Below, piece by piece: positions 33,686-42,569 of a stretch of 64,000 nucleotides of DNA. Position numbers and translations under genes: made by a program. Position 1 is the stretch's first letter; the number at the start of each line of letters is the position of its first letter. The stretch lies in NCBI RefSeq assembly GCF_000244975.1, contig NZ_CM001440.1, positions 5,103,498 to 5,167,497 of the forward strand, read 5' to 3'. The DNA is from Saccharomonospora cyanea NA-134. GTDB taxonomy: Bacteria; Actinomycetota; Actinomycetes; Mycobacteriales; Pseudonocardiaceae. The notes under the pieces were generated by a model that was not told where the DNA came from, searched no databases, and saw nothing but the letters and a program-made list of their open reading frames with translations.

Positions 33686-34708
33686 TCACGGCACCGGCAT
33701 CGCCACCGCGTACTGGGGCAGCAGTTCGGCGCCCATCGACGCCTTGAGCCTGGACATCTTCTTGCCGAGCACCACACCGCGCCTGCCCTCGGCGATCGCC
33801 CACCGCACGAGTTCGCCGTAGAAGTGGAAGTACAGTCCTCTCCGCCCGCCGTCCTCCACCGGCAGGGACGACCACGAACGCCCCAGCGGCCATTCGGGGT
33901 GGTCGAAGACCATGCCCGCCCCGAGCAGCGCACCCGTGCCGGTGTCGCGGTAGGACAGCACGAAGACGTCGGGCTGTGCCAGCAGCCGCCGCAGGTAGCC
34001 GACGAACTGCGGCAGCGGCACGATGGGCACGTCGCGGTGCTTGACCTCGTTGACCCGCAGCAGCCGCGCGAGTTCGACGACGTCCACAGCCTCGCCCCGC
34101 AGGATCTCCACGACGACGCGAGGGTCCTCGTCGACGGCGTCGAACATCTTCCGCAAGTTCATCCTGCGCTGTTTCGGCAGAGCCGCGAACCAGTCGGCGC
34201 GGCTGTCGAACCTCTCCGTGACGATGCGGGCGATCGGTTCGGTCTCGCGCACCACCCGCAGCCTGCCCCGCACCACGTCGAGCGCGGCCTCGGGCACCTG
34301 CCGGATCAGCGCCGCCTTCAACCCCACGCCCAGCAACCTGCGCATCGTGGGCAGGTACGCGCGCAGCAGCTCCTGGCACCCGGCGTCGTCACCGAGGTCG
34401 GCGAACCACCACGCGGGGAAGGCGTTGCTGCCGGGTGCCCGGATGTCCAGACCCCCGAACCCGCCGCCGCGCGGCGACGCGGTGAACCGGTACCTGCGGG
34501 TGCGGGCGCCGACCCAGGCCGCGCCCACCAGACCACGCGGTCGCGACCCGTCCAGCGACACCGTGAGATACCACGGGGTGCGCGCACACCACGCCTGCTC
34601 GCACAGCACGTCCCACGCCCAGTCGGCACGCAACCCGGCGTCGGCGAGCAGCCGCCGCCAGTACACCGGCTCGGCATCGAACCGCGGATCCAGCACCTCG
34701 ATGCTCAT
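33686..34708 (-). CDS. GNAT/FemAB-like transferase, paralogue 4
   Basis: A 340-residue protein with the tandem-GNAT architecture of FemAB and BioF2/CelD-like acyltransferases: a first GNAT-like half (about 1-150), a basic hinge (KQRRMNLRKMF near 180), and a second half ending in LYFHFYGELVRWAI, LGKKMSRLKASMG and AMPVP. It is more distant from the three genes before it than they are from each other but follows the same plan. It is last in the operon, overlapping the preceding gene by 4 bases (ATGA). The donor and acceptor are unknown; transfer of an acyl or aminoacyl group to a surface glycan is the most likely role. Confidence 0.75.
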   Translation of the reverse strand: MSIEVLDPRFDAEPVYWRRLLADAGLRADWAWDVLCEQAWCARTPWYLTVSLDGSRPRGLVGAAWVGARTRRYRFTASPRGGGFGGLDIRAPGSNAFPAWWFADLGDDAGCQELLRAYLPTMRRLLGVGLKAALIRQVPEAALDVVRGRLRVVRETEPIARIVTERFDSRADWFAALPKQRRMNLRKMFDAVDEDPRVVVEILRGEAVDVVELARLLRVNEVKHRDVPIVPLPQFVGYLRRLLAQPDVFVLSYRDTGTGALLGAGMVFDHPEWPLGRSWSSLPVEDGGRRGLYFHFYGELVRWAIAEGRRGVVLGKKMSRLKASMGAELLPQYAVAMPVP

Positions 34709-35706
34709 CGCGCCACCGGCCTCGGAACCGCGGCCACCCACAGGGGACGCGTCGCCAACCCCAGCGACTGCTTCAGCTCCAACCTGCCCCTTCCCGCCGA
34801 CAGGCCCTCGCGTCGTGTCGCGACGACGTGCCCCATCAGCCGCGCATAGGAGTCGAAGTAAAGGTGCTGCCTGCCGCCCTCCTCCCGGCTCAGCGCCGCC
34901 CAGTGCTGGTAGAGCGGCACGGCAGGGTGGTCGAGCAGGTCGGCGAACGCCAGCAGGCGGCCTGTCCGATCGTGGTAGGTGAGCGTCAGTACGTCGTCGC
35001 GGCGCACGAGTGCGTGCAGGTACTCCCCCGAGACCGGAGCCCGGCTGTCGAACTTCGGGCGCCCCAGCCGGGCACGGTGCCGGTTCACGAGAGCGGCGAG
35101 TTCCTCGCCGTCGAGGTCGTCGCGTGCCGCACCGAAGCGGACGACGAGGTCCGGGTCCCGGTCCACCCTGCGCACCTGGCCGCGAATGCTGTGCCTACGG
35201 CTGCGTGCCAGCGAGGAGATCCAGTCCTCCACTGTCGGGAACCGGTTGTCGAGCACGGACGTCCCCATGGCCTCCCGCACCAGGCGCCCGAACCCGGACA
35301 CCAGAGGCAGCCCGTCCGCCGGCACGTACCGGTAGAGCAGCCCGACACAGGACAGCCCCGCGAACCGGCACAGCCGCCGCTCCATCCTCCGCAACAGCCG
35401 CACCCTGCTCCGCGGGCCGAACCCGTCGGCGAACGCCCAGCCCGGAAACCCGGACACCCAGGGGTTGTGCACTTCCAGCAGCGTGACACCCGCGGGGCCA
35501 CGTACCACCGTCGCGGTCATCGCCGCGGCGATCCGCCCGCGCACCGTCGCCACCGCCAGTGCCGTCGGGTGAAGGGCGTGCCGGGACTCCACACCCAGCA
35601 GCCCGTAGTCCCACGGCGCGTGCAGCCGAGCGGCCTCGCGGAACACCGCCCAGCCGTCGGGTTCGGGATCGTGCGCCGGGTCGTGCACCGCGACGGACAC
35701 GCTCAC
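34705..35706 (-). CDS. GNAT/FemAB-like transferase, paralogue 3
   Basis: A 333-residue protein closely parallel to the two genes upstream: WDYGLLGVESRH, VSGFPGWAFADGFG, VLDNRFPTVEDWISSLARSR, DLDGEELAALVNRHRAR, LTYHDRTGRLLAFADLLDHP and a final LELKQSLGLATRPLWVAAVPRP motif. This matches a tandem GNAT fold of the FemAB type. No signal or membrane segment is visible, so it acts in the cytosol, as FemX-type enzymes do on lipid-linked substrates. GTG 35706 overlaps the previous stop (GTGA). Confidence 0.75.
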   Translation of the reverse strand: MSVSVAVHDPAHDPEPDGWAVFREAARLHAPWDYGLLGVESRHALHPTALAVATVRGRIAAAMTATVVRGPAGVTLLEVHNPWVSGFPGWAFADGFGPRSRVRLLRRMERRLCRFAGLSCVGLLYRYVPADGLPLVSGFGRLVREAMGTSVLDNRFPTVEDWISSLARSRRHSIRGQVRRVDRDPDLVVRFGAARDDLDGEELAALVNRHRARLGRPKFDSRAPVSGEYLHALVRRDDVLTLTYHDRTGRLLAFADLLDHPAVPLYQHWAALSREEGGRQHLYFDSYARLMGHVVATRREGLSAGRGRLELKQSLGLATRPLWVAAVPRPVAR

Positions 35707-36845
35707 CGCCCCATCACCGGCCTCGGCACCGCGACCGACAACAGTGTCCTGGTGGTGAAGCCGAGCCCGGCCTTGAGGTCGAGCAGGGTGCGCCCGGCCG
35801 TCAGCTCGGGCCGCCCCGAGTCGATCAGATGCCGGACGGCGTGCACGTAGCCGTCGACGTACAGGCGGGGCACTCCGCCCCTCCCCCTCGGCAGAGCGGC
35901 CCAGTACGGCATGGCCACACCGCCTGCGGTGTCGAACATCGTGTGGAACGCGACGAGCCTGCCGGAGGGATCGCGGTATGTCCGCGTGACGACGTTCGGG
36001 GAGCGGAGGAGTTCGGCGAGATAGGCGGTGGGGACGGGACTGCGGGTGTCGAGATGCAGTCCCGCGATCCTGGCGCGTTGCCCGGACCGCCACGCGCGGG
36101 CGTCCTGGCGCGCACGGTGTTCGTTCAGCAACGAGGCCAGCTCCGCCGCGTCGAGGTCCTCGCGGCCCGCTGCCGTGGTGACGTCGAGGGAGTCCGGGAG
36201 GTCGAGGGCCTCGCGCACGGTGGTGCGCACCTGCGGCCGCAACGACGCCAACCAGTCGTCGACCGAGTCGAAGCGGTTGTCGAGCACGGTGGTGGGGTCG
36301 ATCTCCCGGACCGGCCTGCCGGGGCCCGCGACGGCCTCGGCGATGTCCGCGGGCATCGCACGGTAGACCACACCGAGGAGCCCGAGCCCCACGTACTCGG
36401 CCAGCCTGCGCTCGAACAGTCGCAGCAGTTCCCGCCGCTGCGCCCCGTCCAGCTGACGGCGGAAGACCACGGCGGAGTGACCGGAGAACCACGGCAGGTA
36501 CACCTCGGCCCAGCACGGCGAGAGCCCCGGCCTGTGGGTGGCGGGCCGGGGCCCGAACACCTGGCCCCGCACCGGGCTGCACAGCATCACCACGCACGCG
36601 CCCAGCACTCGGCCGCCCTCGCGCATCACCGCGAGCACGGGCGGGTTGCGCGACAGCCAGGACTCGATGCGCAACAGCCGGTAGTCCCACATCGGCGCCA
36701 CCGCGGCGAGCTTGCGGAACTTGGGCCAACCCGAGGGTTCCGGCGCCTGCCGGGGGTCGACGATCTCCACGTCGATGCCGTTGTCCGCCGGTACCCCGGC
36801 CGTCTCGTCACGTCCTCGCCCACGCAGTGTGGCAAGTGTCCTCAC
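35703..36845 (-). CDS. GNAT/FemAB-like transferase, paralogue 2
   Basis: A 380-residue protein with the family blocks MWDYRLLRIESWLSR, PWFSGHSAVVFRR, VLDNRFDSVDDWLASLRPQVR, DLDAAELASLLNEHRARQ, RTYRDPSGRLVAFHTMFD, LYVDGYVHAV and LDLKAGLGFTTRTLL. It has an extra N-terminal stretch of about 25 residues before DVEIVDPR, which may be spurious if translation begins further in. GTG 36845 is chosen because it overlaps the preceding stop (GTGA), as in the rest of the operon. Confidence 0.72.
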   Translation of the reverse strand: MRTLATLRGRGRDETAGVPADNGIDVEIVDPRQAPEPSGWPKFRKLAAVAPMWDYRLLRIESWLSRNPPVLAVMREGGRVLGACVVMLCSPVRGQVFGPRPATHRPGLSPCWAEVYLPWFSGHSAVVFRRQLDGAQRRELLRLFERRLAEYVGLGLLGVVYRAMPADIAEAVAGPGRPVREIDPTTVLDNRFDSVDDWLASLRPQVRTTVREALDLPDSLDVTTAAGREDLDAAELASLLNEHRARQDARAWRSGQRARIAGLHLDTRSPVPTAYLAELLRSPNVVTRTYRDPSGRLVAFHTMFDTAGGVAMPYWAALPRGRGGVPRLYVDGYVHAVRHLIDSGRPELTAGRTLLDLKAGLGFTTRTLLSVAVPRPVMGR

Positions 36846-37900
36846 CGGCCCATCACCGGCCTCGGCACGACGACCCCGTACACCGGCTTTCCGGCGAAGC
36901 CCAGGGTCTCCTTGAGGTCGTGGGGCCTGCGGCCTGCCGACAGCTCGGCCACGCCCTTGCCGACCAACTGGTCCACCGCACGCGCGTAGGCGTCGAAGAG
37001 GAGGTTCCGCAGACCACCGTCGGCCAACGAGCGTGCCGCCCAGTGCTGCTTCACCAGGCACTGTGGATGATCGAGCAGGGTGTTGACTGCCAGCAATCTT
37101 TCCTCACTGTCCCGATAGGTCAACGTGATGACGTCGGATCGCCGCACGAAGCTGTGGAAGTAGGAGCTCAGCAGCGGACTGCGCACGTCCAGAGCCGGGA
37201 TGCCGCGTTCGAGCCGATGCCGGTTGATCAGATCGGCGACCTCACCGCCGTCGAGGTCGGTGCGCGCCGGACCGAGCCGCACCACCACCTGGCCCCGGCC
37301 GACCCAGCCCTCGACCTCCTTGAGCGCCCGCTTCACGCTCATCCGCCGGGACTTCGACAGCGCGGCGAGCCAGTCCTCACGGCTGGTGAACGTGTTGTGA
37401 AGCACCGAAACGGTGTCGACCTGCCGCACGATGCGGCCCCGCCCGCCCAGCGCCCTGGCGAGGTCGGCGTCGACCGACCGGTAGAACACGCCGAGCGTCG
37501 CGACGCCGAGGTACCGAGCCAGCGCGCGCTCCAGCCTCCGGAGCACGGCTGCTCGGGCGTCGTCGTCGAGGCCGTCGGCGAACACGACTCCGGGAAAGCC
37601 GCTCAACCACGGCTGGTACACCTCGGCCCACACCGGCGCGACCGGCCGCCTGCCCCTGCGGGGAACACTCGCGTAGGCACGACGCAGCCGGGGAGTGCAC
37701 ACCAGCACAGCCGCACCGGCCACGATTCGCGCACCGTCGCGCACCACGACGAGCAGCGGTGGGTTGCGGGCCGCCCAGGCCTCCAGCGTGAGAAGGGCGT
37801 AGTCCCACACGGCATGCAGTCGCCTGCGCACACGGAAGTCGCTCCAACCGAACGGTTCCGGCTCGGTGCGAGGGTCGGCGATCTCGATCGACTCGGTCAC
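36842..37900 (-). CDS. GNAT/FemAB-like transferase, paralogue 1
   Basis: A 352-residue protein with AVWDYALLTLEAWAARNPP, PWLSGFPGVVFADGLDDDAR, VLHNTFTSREDWLAALSKSR, DLDGGEVADLINRHRLE, LTYRDSEERLLAVNTLLDHP and ending LKETLGFAGKPVYGVVVPRP. Like its two downstream paralogues it fits a double-GNAT, FemAB-type enzyme. GTG 37900 overlaps the stop of the upstream gene by 4 bases. Three such genes in a row with the same exact overlap point to tandem duplication followed by divergence, probably to decorate different positions or use different donors. Confidence 0.75.
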   Translation of the reverse strand: MTESIEIADPRTEPEPFGWSDFRVRRRLHAVWDYALLTLEAWAARNPPLLVVVRDGARIVAGAAVLVCTPRLRRAYASVPRRGRRPVAPVWAEVYQPWLSGFPGVVFADGLDDDARAAVLRRLERALARYLGVATLGVFYRSVDADLARALGGRGRIVRQVDTVSVLHNTFTSREDWLAALSKSRRMSVKRALKEVEGWVGRGQVVVRLGPARTDLDGGEVADLINRHRLERGIPALDVRSPLLSSYFHSFVRRSDVITLTYRDSEERLLAVNTLLDHPQCLVKQHWAARSLADGGLRNLLFDAYARAVDQLVGKGVAELSAGRRPHDLKETLGFAGKPVYGVVVPRPVMGR

Positions 37901-38790
37901 GTCGACACGACCGGCGTGCCATGCCGGGGACACCACCGGACGTCACCCCGGACACCACCGTCCACGAGCACGTCCACGAACATCGGCGAACGTTGCTTCA
38001 GCAGGGTGAACGCCAGTCCTCCCCGGGTTCGCCTCGCGTAGACCCGGCGGTGGTCGAGATGCCACCGGCCGCACTCCCGCAGCGCACCCAGGTAACCCAG
38101 CAACGGATCGTGCAGCACACCGTAAAGCGCACCGTCCAGATCGGACACACTGCGGTGGGGTAGCCGATACACCAGGTGACTCGACTCGGCAGGCAGGACC
38201 GAGATCAGCCCGGACAGCTCCTTGTCCCCGCCCACCGCGAGCACAGGTCGCCGGCGGCGCAACGCGCCGAGAAGTTCGGCGACCACAGCGGACTCCTCGG
38301 CACCGGCGAACAGGTCGGGGTGCAGCGCAGCGCCCCGGACACCGTTCGGAAGGTCCGCGGGCGGCCGGGTGATCTCCCGGTCGACGATCACGACGAGCGT
38401 GCCGGATCGGGGCCGCCGGGCTACGGGCAGCACCTGGCCCAGGCCCCTGGCCGGGTCGTACTCCGCCTCGCCACCCGCGAGCGGCACCAGGTCGACGAGC
38501 ACGCGAAGGAGTTCCTCGGGGTGGGACGCGCCGTCGTGCGTGCCGGTCCGCCCCTCGACGAGCGTCGGTTCCGTACGCCCTTCCAACGCCCATCGCTGAC
38601 GGTAGAAGGGGACGGTGTTGAACGCCGCGAGCACCGTCCGCCGGTACGCGGCGTGCCACAGCACGGCGGTACTGCGAGACAACATGGCGACGGAGTGTGC
38701 CACCAGGGAACCGGGAAACAACAGGGAAGAGACGGCGAATCGGCCGAACAGATCACGGGTTTCGAAATGGACGTCGGCCGAACGGCGCAA
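37897..38790 (-). CDS. unknown protein, first gene of acyltransferase-like operon
   Basis: A 297-residue protein I cannot place firmly. FNTVPFYRQRWALEGR near residues 57-72 resembles the N-terminus of phenylacetate-CoA ligase/CapK-type adenylating enzymes, but the classic AMP-binding motifs do not appear. The C-terminal part has GALYGVLHDPLLGYLGALREC and PMFVDVLVDGG. TTG 38790 is the assumed start, with a weak GGGAAAG; ATG 38685 is an alternative that would lose 35 residues. Being first in an operon with four transferases, it may activate or deliver the group they transfer. Confidence 0.6.
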   Translation of the reverse strand: MRRSADVHFETRDLFGRFAVSSLLFPGSLVAHSVAMLSRSTAVLWHAAYRRTVLAAFNTVPFYRQRWALEGRTEPTLVEGRTGTHDGASHPEELLRVLVDLVPLAGGEAEYDPARGLGQVLPVARRPRSGTLVVIVDREITRPPADLPNGVRGAALHPDLFAGAEESAVVAELLGALRRRRPVLAVGGDKELSGLISVLPAESSHLVYRLPHRSVSDLDGALYGVLHDPLLGYLGALRECGRWHLDHRRVYARRTRGGLAFTLLKQRSPMFVDVLVDGGVRGDVRWCPRHGTPVVST

Positions 38791-38900
38791 CTTTCCCAGC
38801 AGCTCTGGTCAATGCCCAGGGGCCACGGCTTATAAACAGCCATCCTCGTCAGCCGGGGCTCGCGTCGATCCGCGGCCCCAGACCAGAACAGGGGAAGTTC

Positions 38901-38966
38901 ATGTGCTCGCCTGCACGTCCTGCGCACCGGGGTACAGCTGCGTCCACCAGCGATTCTCGTCGATGA
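38901..38966 (+). other. possible leader peptide before the glycosyltransferase
   Basis: ATG 38901 follows AGGGGAAG at ideal distance and opens a 21-codon frame (MCSPARPAHRGTA, then SDSRR) that ends at 38966, overlapping the annotated glycosyltransferase ATG 38963 by 4 bases (ATGA). GTG 38903, in the frame of the glycosyltransferase, uses the same ribosome site and would instead add 20 residues to that enzyme. One of the two is likely real. A short Cys-containing leader could couple translation to cysteine supply, as in other actinobacterial leaders, but this is speculative. Confidence 0.4.
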
Positions 38967-39937
38967 CCGAGGGCACTGCCTACCCGGAAGAGACCGGAAT
39001 CACCGTCGTCGTCCCGTGTTACAACGAGGTCGACAACATCGAGCACTCGTACGCCGAGATCGTGGCCGAGCTGGGCGAGTTCGATCTCGAACTGCTCTAC
39101 GTCGACGACGGCAGCACGGACGGAAGTCTCGACGTCATCCGGACGCTCGCCGCGACCGACCCACGCGTCCAGTTCCTCTCGTTCACCAGGAACTTCGGCT
39201 TCGAGGCCGCGTTCTCGGCCGGCTACCGCTATGCGCGAAAGCCGTGGATCCTCCACGTCGACGCCGACCAGCAGTTCCCCGCCGCCGAAGCGCACAAGTT
39301 GATCGCGGCGGCGAAGTCGGGCTACGACGCCGTGTTCGGCGTGCGCACCAACCGGCAGGACCCGGTGCTGCGGCGCTGGGGCACGGCGGCGTTCCACTTC
39401 ATCGGCCGCAAGCTGCTGCGCATCGAGCTGCCGCAGGGCGCGACGGCGTTCCGGCTGGTGCGGACCGAACTGGCGAAGCGGATCGTCGACCTCCGGCTGG
39501 GCACGCCGTACTTCCTCGCCACCGTGCCTCGGCTGACCAGCCGGTACACCACCGTTCCCGTCGCACACCGGGCCAGATCCCGGGGTGAGTCCAAAGTGGG
39601 CATGAGCTTCCTCTCGTCTCATGCGATCGAGCTGTTCGTCGGGTTCAGCCGCAGGCTCAGCACCGCCGCGGCGACGGCGTGCGTGCTCTCGGGAGCGCTG
39701 GCCATGGTGCTGGCGGTCACCACAGCCACCGGGCTGGTCACCGGGACCGCGCTGAACGCCGTGCTCTTCGGTCTGCTCTCCGTGGGACTCGTGACGCTGG
39801 CGCTCAGCGTGCGATCGCTGGTGGTGGTGGGAGCGGGCCAGCCGCGACCACGGCTGTACTACATCCGGGAAGCCAGCCTTCCCGTCGACGAGGCCGACCG
39901 CCTCCTGAGCACACCGTCGAACCTGGGGACCACATGA
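38963..39937 (+). CDS. GT2-family glycosyltransferase (DPM1/GtrB-like)
   Basis: A 324-residue enzyme that moves a sugar from a nucleotide donor to a polyprenyl phosphate or glycolipid. The GT-A domain (about 1-230) shows VVVPCYNEVDNIEHSY, VDDGSTDGS, FTRNFGFEAAFSAGYR and DADQQFP (metal-binding DxD), and two C-terminal helices (about 235-258 and 262-283) anchor it in the membrane. It is first of five overlapping genes. ATG 38963 lacks a good ribosome site; GTG 38903 has one and would give 344 residues (see the leader entry). The promoter lies in the 172-base gap shared with the divergent transferase operon, which has a TATAAA at about 38832. Confidence 0.85.
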   Translation: MTEGTAYPEETGITVVVPCYNEVDNIEHSYAEIVAELGEFDLELLYVDDGSTDGSLDVIRTLAATDPRVQFLSFTRNFGFEAAFSAGYRYARKPWILHVDADQQFPAAEAHKLIAAAKSGYDAVFGVRTNRQDPVLRRWGTAAFHFIGRKLLRIELPQGATAFRLVRTELAKRIVDLRLGTPYFLATVPRLTSRYTTVPVAHRARSRGESKVGMSFLSSHAIELFVGFSRRLSTAAATACVLSGALAMVLAVTTATGLVTGTALNAVLFGLLSVGLVTLALSVRSLVVVGAGQPRPRLYYIREASLPVDEADRLLSTPSNLGTT

Positions 39938-41169
39938 GAAGAACACTGGTCGTGCTCGGCGGCGCCGACGGCTCCGTCGGGGTCTACCGCCGTGCGAGAG
40001 AGCTGGGCTACCGCACCATCTGCGTCGACGTCCGGGCAGGCGCACCCGGCGTGGCCGTGGCCGACGAGTACCTGCAACTGAGCGTGCGGGCACCCGAGCG
40101 CATCGACGCGGCGCTGCGCTCCCGCACCGACATCGCGGGTGTCATCTGCCCCGCCAGCGACGTCGGACTGCCCACACAGGCGTGGCTTTCGAAGGCGTGG
40201 AACCTCCCCTCCCCCCTGCCGCACGCCGCCGTGGAGGCGTCGGTGGACAAGCCGGTGTTCCGTGCCGTGTGCGAGCGCGCGGGTGTGCCGACCTATCGCA
40301 GCGTGTCGGGCACCTCGGGGCCCGAACTGGTGCGGGCCGCCCGCCACATGCGGTTTCCCACGCTCGTGAAGCCCGTGGACTCCTCCGGCAGCCGAGGGGT
40401 CATCTCCTGCCCCGACCCGGGCAAGTTGCGGTCGGTCGTCGCCGAGTCGCTGACCTTCTCGCAGCGCGGCCGGGTGGTCGTCGAGGAACATCTCGACGGC
40501 AGGCACCTGACGATCGAGGCACTCGTGGTGGACGGCGACATCGCCTTCCACGCCGTCACCGAGCGCACGATCACCCCGCCACCGTTGTTCGTCACCACGA
40601 CCCACACCATGCCCGCCGACCTGCCACACGACGCCGCCCAGGCTCTGCCCGGCATGCTCGCCGCGGTGTGCGCGGAGATCGGCTACCGCAACGGCCCGCT
40701 GACCTTCGACGCCGTGCTGACCCGCGACGACACGCTGTACCTGATCGAGATGGGTGCCCGCATGGGCGGCAACGGCATCGCCGAGGTGGTCGAGAACTGT
40801 TACGGCGTGGACCTGATGGCCGCCACGATGGCACAGGCCGTCGGCGAGAAACCGGTGCTGACCCCCAAGCCGCCGATGCCGACCCTCGTACACATCCTCG
40901 CCTCCGACCGCACCGGCAGACTCGCCGCGATCGAGGGCGCCGAGGAGGTTCGCGCCATGCCGGAGGTCGCCGACCTGCAACTGTTCGTTCACGAGGGCAC
41001 GCTCGTGCGGCCGTACGAGCAGGCGGGGTACAAGCTCGGCTACGTCGTGCTCACCGCCTCCTCCGTCGAGCAGCTGCGGTCGGCGGAGAGCGCGGTGCGG
41101 GGCACGCTCAAGTTCAGGTTGGACGCACAGGGCTCCGAGGAACAGGACATGGCGGTGCCGCTGCCTTGA
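39934..41169 (+). CDS. ATP-grasp ligase
   Basis: A 411-residue ATP-grasp enzyme of the biotin-carboxylase/carbamoyl-phosphate-synthetase-like group. It has an N-terminal Rossmann-like domain (RRTLVVLGGADGSVGVYRRA), then the ATP-grasp fold with FPTLVKPVDSSGSRGV, VVVEEHLDGRHLTIEA, and the metal-binding YLIEMGARMGGNGIAEVVE. Such enzymes join a carboxylate to an amine using ATP, often adding amino acids to a cell-surface or natural-product backbone. The substrate is unknown. ATG 39934 overlaps the glycosyltransferase stop by 4 bases. Confidence 0.88.
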   Translation: MRRTLVVLGGADGSVGVYRRARELGYRTICVDVRAGAPGVAVADEYLQLSVRAPERIDAALRSRTDIAGVICPASDVGLPTQAWLSKAWNLPSPLPHAAVEASVDKPVFRAVCERAGVPTYRSVSGTSGPELVRAARHMRFPTLVKPVDSSGSRGVISCPDPGKLRSVVAESLTFSQRGRVVVEEHLDGRHLTIEALVVDGDIAFHAVTERTITPPPLFVTTTHTMPADLPHDAAQALPGMLAAVCAEIGYRNGPLTFDAVLTRDDTLYLIEMGARMGGNGIAEVVENCYGVDLMAATMAQAVGEKPVLTPKPPMPTLVHILASDRTGRLAAIEGAEEVRAMPEVADLQLFVHEGTLVRPYEQAGYKLGYVVLTASSVEQLRSAESAVRGTLKFRLDAQGSEEQDMAVPLP

Positions 41170-41177
41170 GCACGTCC

Positions 41178-42548
41178 ATGGCGACGCCGCTGCGCCCGAT
41201 GGTGATGGCGCGTCTGCTCGCGGGCCGCGGCGCGTTCCGGATCGGTGTCCAGCTCATGGCCGTGGCGCTCCTCGCGGTGTGGGGCGCCACCCAGTACGGC
41301 GATTTCGCCAACGCGTGGGGCACGTGTAGCTGGCTCGTGTTCGTACCCACGGCGGCGGAGAAGGCGGCGCTGAAGATCCTGCCGAGAACCCGGCTGACCA
41401 CGGCGTCCCTCGCCGGGCTCGCGCTCCGCATCGCGGCGGCACCCGTGGTGGCGCTGGCCGTGGCGCTCGTGGCCGCTGTCGTCGTCGCGCCGTCCTCGCA
41501 GGTGACGCTGTACCTGGCGTCGGCGACGTGGGCGGCGTGCACCGGACTGCTGATGACGGTTTCCGGACTGCACCGCCTGCGCGGCAGGCCCGCACTCGAC
41601 GCGGCGGCGTTCACCGTCGCCGCCGCCGGTGTCGCGGCGGTGACCACGGCGACGTGGCTGTTCGACCTCTCACCGCAGGGGCACCTGCTCGTGCTCGTCG
41701 GCGGCATCGCGGTGGTCATCGTCTGCTCGCTCGCCGCGCTGCCCCGTCACTGGGTTCGCCCGCCACGGCACGCCCGGCCTCGGCTGACGCGGGCCTTCGG
41801 GCGGAGCACCGTCCTGCTCGGAGTCACCGAGCTGCTCGACGCCGTCACCGTGTCGCTGATCTTCGTGGTGCTCGCGCTCAGCGGACGCGTGGTGGACAGC
41901 GGGCCGTTCCACCTCGCCCTGCTCGGTTCGAGCATGGTGTGCTCGTTCGCGCTCTACCACCTCAAGCTCACGCAGCCGGCGACCTCGATGAACCTGCGCG
42001 GTACCGCTGGTGCCGTCGGACGCGCCAAGGCACTCCGGCTGCTGCGGGCCGCCGAACTGGCGGGGCTCGCGTTCGTCGCAGCCCTCGGCGCCGCCCTGCT
42101 CGTGCCCGCCACCCGGACGACCGTGCTGGCCGCCGCCGAGCTGCCGCTGACCGCGTCGGGGTACGTGGTGCTCGCGGGTGTCGTCGGCGTCGAGATCGTC
42201 CTGGCGATCACCCTGATCTACGCCGGATACCTCGTGGAGAACACCGACAGCCGGGTGCTGTCGCTCACCGCGGGAGCCGCCGCGCTGCGACTCGTCGCCA
42301 CCGTGGTGTTCGCCTTCGCGCTGGCCCCCGGCCTCGGTGCCGTCGGCGGCTTCTGCGCGATCGTCCTCGGCCTCGCCGCCGAAGCGGCGGTTCTGCGCCG
42401 CCTGCTGCGTCGTTCCCGCCCGACCACCCCGAGTCGTTCCCGCCCGACCACCCCGAGTCGCTCCCGCCCGACCACCCCGCACCACTCCCGACCCGAACAC
42501 CCCGCCACTCGTGCCCCGGCCTCGGGGTCGACCCCCGGAAGTAAGTAG
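41178..42548 (+). CDS. polysaccharide flippase-like membrane protein
   Basis: A 456-residue integral membrane protein with about 12 helices, like the Wzx/MATE-fold flippases that turn lipid-linked glycans to the outside of the membrane. The start is an ATG 13 bases past the ATP-grasp stop; TTG 41166 overlapping that stop (TTGA) is an alternative. The C-terminal tail is a cytoplasmic or loose region with three tandem RSRPTTPS-type repeats. Its membership of the operon with a glycosyltransferase, an ATP-grasp enzyme and a carbamoyltransferase supports an exporter role for their product. Confidence 0.75.
   Translation: MATPLRPMVMARLLAGRGAFRIGVQLMAVALLAVWGATQYGDFANAWGTCSWLVFVPTAAEKAALKILPRTRLTTASLAGLALRIAAAPVVALAVALVAAVVVAPSSQVTLYLASATWAACTGLLMTVSGLHRLRGRPALDAAAFTVAAAGVAAVTTATWLFDLSPQGHLLVLVGGIAVVIVCSLAALPRHWVRPPRHARPRLTRAFGRSTVLLGVTELLDAVTVSLIFVVLALSGRVVDSGPFHLALLGSSMVCSFALYHLKLTQPATSMNLRGTAGAVGRAKALRLLRAAELAGLAFVAALGAALLVPATRTTVLAAAELPLTASGYVVLAGVVGVEIVLAITLIYAGYLVENTDSRVLSLTAGAAALRLVATVVFAFALAPGLGAVGGFCAIVLGLAAEAAVLRRLLRRSRPTTPSRSRPTTPSRSRPTTPHHSRPEHPATRAPASGSTPGSK
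42411..42482 (+). repeat. three tandem 24-bp units in flippase tail
   Basis: CGTTCCCGCCCGACCACC and the rest of a 24-base unit at 42411, 42435 and 42459; the first two are identical, the third differs at four positions. They encode RSRPTTP(S/H) repeats at the C-terminal tail of the flippase-like protein. Frame is kept, so unit number could vary. Confidence 0.85.
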
Positions 42549-42569
42549 CGAGACAAGTTGGAGCTGCCC

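Noticed and set aside
34705-36729. One 674-residue open frame covering two of the transferase genes
   Set aside because: Its first part is a shadow of the upstream paralogue; the GTGA overlap at 35703-35706 fits separate genes, as elsewhere in this operon.
40182-41165. Extended frame that would fuse the ATP-grasp region with the flippase as one 788-residue protein
   Set aside because: The first part is an Arg/Ala-rich shadow of the ATP-grasp gene; only the part after 41166 is hydrophobic and flippase-like.
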